The notes below the pieces were generated by a model. It was not told where the DNA came from. It searched no databases and saw nothing but the letters and a program-made list of their open reading frames with translations. A DNA stretch of 32,839 bases from a virus: IMG/VR virus record IMGVR_UViG_3300032213_001758, positions 1-32,839 of that record; one strand, 5' to 3'. Positions 31,392-32,839 of the stretch are shown here, in pieces; the stretch's first letter is position 1, and each line of letters starts with the position of its first letter. The position numbers were made by a program, and so were the translations under genes.

Positions 31392-31886
31392 ATTACTAAA
31401 CGTCTAGAAGAACTTTTTAATTTGCCAGACAACATTCCTAAAGATTTAACTCAAGAACAAGCCACTGCGGCACTGGAAGAACAAAAATCTATGTTCGCAG
31501 ACATAGACAATGCCATAGACAAAATCGATCAAGCCTTGCCTAAGGTAAAAGGGCTTGACGCCAGCGATAAAGAAATGGACGAACTAGCTGACTTGGCTAA
31601 AAATCGTTTTAATGATCTAATGGATTTGGGAATGAACATGGAAGCCAGATTTAGTGGACAAGTCTTTCAGACTGCAGGGGTATTGTTAGGCCATGCAATT
31701 ACAGCTAAACAAGCTAAGTTAGATAAAAAATTAAGAATGGTGGATCTACAGTTAAAGAAAATGAGATTAGATCATCAACTTAAACAAGATGGTGTTGGTG
31801 CAGGGAATGATGCTATTGACGGTCAGGGTATTTTGCTAGATAGAAATGCACTGTTAGCACAAATATTAAACAAACCCAAGCAATAA
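31392..31886 (+). CDS. Possible small terminase subunit (gp16-like), apparent ATT start
   Basis: The body reads TKRLEELFNLPDNIPKDL, a helical DNAIDKIDQALPKVKGLD segment and DELADLAKNRFNDLMDLGMN. Then come FQTAGVLLGHAITAKQAKLD and KKLRMVDLQLKKMRLDHQLK, ending AQILNKPKQ. The length (164 aa) and central helical hairpin resemble T4 gp16 (164 aa), the DNA-recognising packaging subunit, but the match is loose and another conserved structural protein is possible. Start: ATT 31392 sits 7 bases after a strong Shine-Dalgarno and puts TKRLEE where the orphan fragment has MTKKLE. GTG 31365, inside the endonuclease gene, is the alternative. Confidence 0.6.
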   Translation: MTKRLEELFNLPDNIPKDLTQEQATAALEEQKSMFADIDNAIDKIDQALPKVKGLDASDKEMDELADLAKNRFNDLMDLGMNMEARFSGQVFQTAGVLLGHAITAKQAKLDKKLRMVDLQLKKMRLDHQLKQDGVGAGNDAIDGQGILLDRNALLAQILNKPKQ

Positions 31887-31898
31887 TTACCAAAATTT

Positions 31899-31906
31899 AA
31901 TAAATA
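31899..31906 (+). promoter_or_regulatory. Late-promoter-like motif AATAAATA
   Basis: The motif lies in the 39-base gap before ATG 31926 and ends 19 bases upstream of it, with AGGA at 31916-31919 as Shine-Dalgarno. The flank (TAAATATCGT) repeats that of the motif at 7899. Confidence 0.5.
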
Positions 31907-31925
31907 TCGTATATTAGGAATGAAT

Positions 31926-32558
31926 ATGAAACCATTTAAAGACTATCTAACTGAAAGTCATAAAACATATGATTTTAGAATTAGGTTAGCCTGCGAACTG
32001 CCAGACGATCTAATCTCCAAAATTAAAACTGTATTGGAAGCTTACAAATTAGATTCTATTAGTAAACCAAAAAGATTACCGATTCAAGAAACTCCTGAAT
32101 TTCCCAATATGGGACCTGTTGAAGTGAATATTATGGAGGCCAGTTTTCATTATCCTTGTACTGACGAACAAGTACGGTTACTGATTGCAGAGCGTGCAGG
32201 AATCAACTTATCATGTATTAAAGTTAACTCTAAAAATAGTCCATATGAAGCAATCTTAGATGGCACAGAAGTCAGCAATCTGGGAGGCAAGCCTGGGGAA
32301 TCTGTATTATTACAAGATAATATGGAAAGAGAGCGTCCTGGAAAAGGCGGAGAAACTTTAGTGGGCAGTGAACGAATTCCTAATTTAATTAAAGAATTAG
32401 AAGAAACTCGTAAGTACGAGTACCCTGAAGTTGCCGGAGGCAAATCGCCAGCAGCAAAAACAACCAACGAATTACCGCAAGGCAGTGCAAGTCCGATCGG
32501 TACTCATAAAAATAAAATAATCAACCCACGTGGTATGAAAGCAGGAAACGGAAAATAA
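31926..32558 (+). CDS. Conserved late protein (210 aa), unknown; MKPFKDYLTES start
   Basis: ATG 31926 is preferred over ATG 31920 because AGGA (31916-31919) is correctly spaced only for the second. The N-terminus MKPFKDYLTES resembles the start of many T4-like marine phage head and core proteins. Then come a compact alpha/beta part (YDFRIRLACELPDDLISKIK, PVEVNIMEASFHYPCTDEQV, LLIAERAGINLSCIKV) and a polar, probably disordered C-terminal third (KSPAAKTTNELPQGSAS). No function is recognised. Position after packaging genes and its late-type promoter suggest a head or scaffold role. Confidence 0.75.
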   Translation: MKPFKDYLTESHKTYDFRIRLACELPDDLISKIKTVLEAYKLDSISKPKRLPIQETPEFPNMGPVEVNIMEASFHYPCTDEQVRLLIAERAGINLSCIKVNSKNSPYEAILDGTEVSNLGGKPGESVLLQDNMERERPGKGGETLVGSERIPNLIKELEETRKYEYPEVAGGKSPAAKTTNELPQGSASPIGTHKNKIINPRGMKAGNGK

Positions 32559-32560
32559 TC

Positions 32561-32839
32561 ATGAGTAACAACATTTATAATATTTTAAACAATTTTAATA
32601 AAGTGGCCCAAGCGCCCGTTAAGCCTGCTACACAAACACAGCCTCGGGCCAAGACACAGTTACAAGAAAGTATGGATCAAGTATTGTCAGAGAAGTACAT
32701 GGGATTTAAAAAGACTGTGGCCGCTGTTAAAAAAAGCGGAGCAGACAACCCAGAAGCAGTTGCTGCCAGTATCGGTCGTAAGAAGTACGGTAAAGAAAAA
32801 TTTCAAAAAGCTGCTGCCGCTGGTAAAAAATTAGGCGAA
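32561..32839 (+). CDS. Late structural protein, N-terminal part (cut by right edge)
   Basis: ATG 32561 opens a frame that runs off the window (93 codons). It starts SNNIYNILNNFNKV, then a Pro/Gln-rich linker, LQESMDQVLSEKYM, and the basic module GFKKTVAAVKKSGADNPEAV followed by AASIGRKKYGKEKFQKAAA. That basic module is widespread in phage structural and core-type proteins. It follows the previous gene by two bases, so both are likely one transcription unit. The rest of the gene is needed to name it. Confidence 0.75.
   Translation, partial: MSNNIYNILNNFNKVAQAPVKPATQTQPRAKTQLQESMDQVLSEKYMGFKKTVAAVKKSGADNPEAVAASIGRKKYGKEKFQKAAAAGKKLGE

Noticed and set aside
30696-31410. Group I intron carrying the HNH gene
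   Set aside because: Only about 12 bases lie between the orphan 5' fragment and the HNH start, and one base between its stop and the next gene's apparent start, so there is no space for an intron core. The flanks also duplicate the MTKKLE coding sequence rather than joining seamlessly.
1-32839. tRNA genes
   Set aside because: No cloverleaf-like stretch with TTC-type T-loop was noticed in the gaps, which are all short.

Overview
The window comes from an AT-rich, tailed, contractile (myovirus) phage of the T4-like superfamily, most like the marine or freshwater relatives of cyanophages and pelagiphages. The evidence is recognisable T4-type neck, tail and head genes (gp13, gp14, gp15, tail sheath gp18, tail tube gp19, head-completion nuclease gp4, dNMP kinase gp1), several TAAATA late-promoter-like motifs, and closely packed genes with ATGA overlaps. 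No photosynthesis or other host-signature gene is present, so the host cannot be named. No tRNA, CRISPR array, integrase or insertion sequence was seen. Both window edges cut through genes.

Layout. (1) 2-7855: receptor-recognition / fibre block. Two collagen-like fibre proteins (the first enters from the left edge and has two collagen arrays), two proteins with a LamG-like C-terminus, one possible tip protein, and four small genes between them, of which three are Cys-rich. (2) 7924-14019: sugar cassette with a GT4 glycosyltransferase, cupin, hexapeptide acyltransferase, short DegT-family protein, GDP-mannose 4,6-dehydratase, a NodZ-like fucosyltransferase, a further probable glycosyltransferase and a GT10-like fucosyltransferase. 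(3) 14029-16259: four consecutive 2OG-Fe(II)-oxygenase-like genes, two of them a tandem duplication. Blocks 2 and 3 run as one plus-strand operon. (4) 16249-19683, minus strand: Nudix hydrolase, gp15 and gp14. (5) 19753-23036, plus strand: two unknown genes behind a consensus sigma70-type promoter, then a terminator, gp13 and dNMP kinase gp1. A small zinc protein lies on the minus strand at 23020-23424. (6) 23467-32839: a very large tail sheath, tail tube, an 811-aa structural protein, a 127-aa conserved protein, gp4, an HNH homing endonuclease, a possible small terminase whose start the endonuclease has split, and two further late genes, the last cut by the right edge.

How it fits together. 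Blocks 4-6 build the neck, tail and head. Block 1 builds the adhesive fibres. Blocks 2-3 could make and transfer a GDP-linked 6-deoxy sugar and oxidise protein or sugar targets. One possible target is the collagen-like fibres next door, which are rich in Gly-Pro-X and Gly-Asn-Thr triplets. This is inference, not shown by the sequence.

The most unusual points are: the homing endonuclease inserted at the start of the downstream gene, leaving an orphan MTKKLE start and a recoded copy that seems to begin at ATT; a terminator whose loop carries a late promoter motif and whose 3' arm carries the Shine-Dalgarno of gp13; genes whose promoter lies so close to the ATG that their mRNA would be leaderless; and neck and sheath proteins much longer than in T4 because of extra beta-rich segments.
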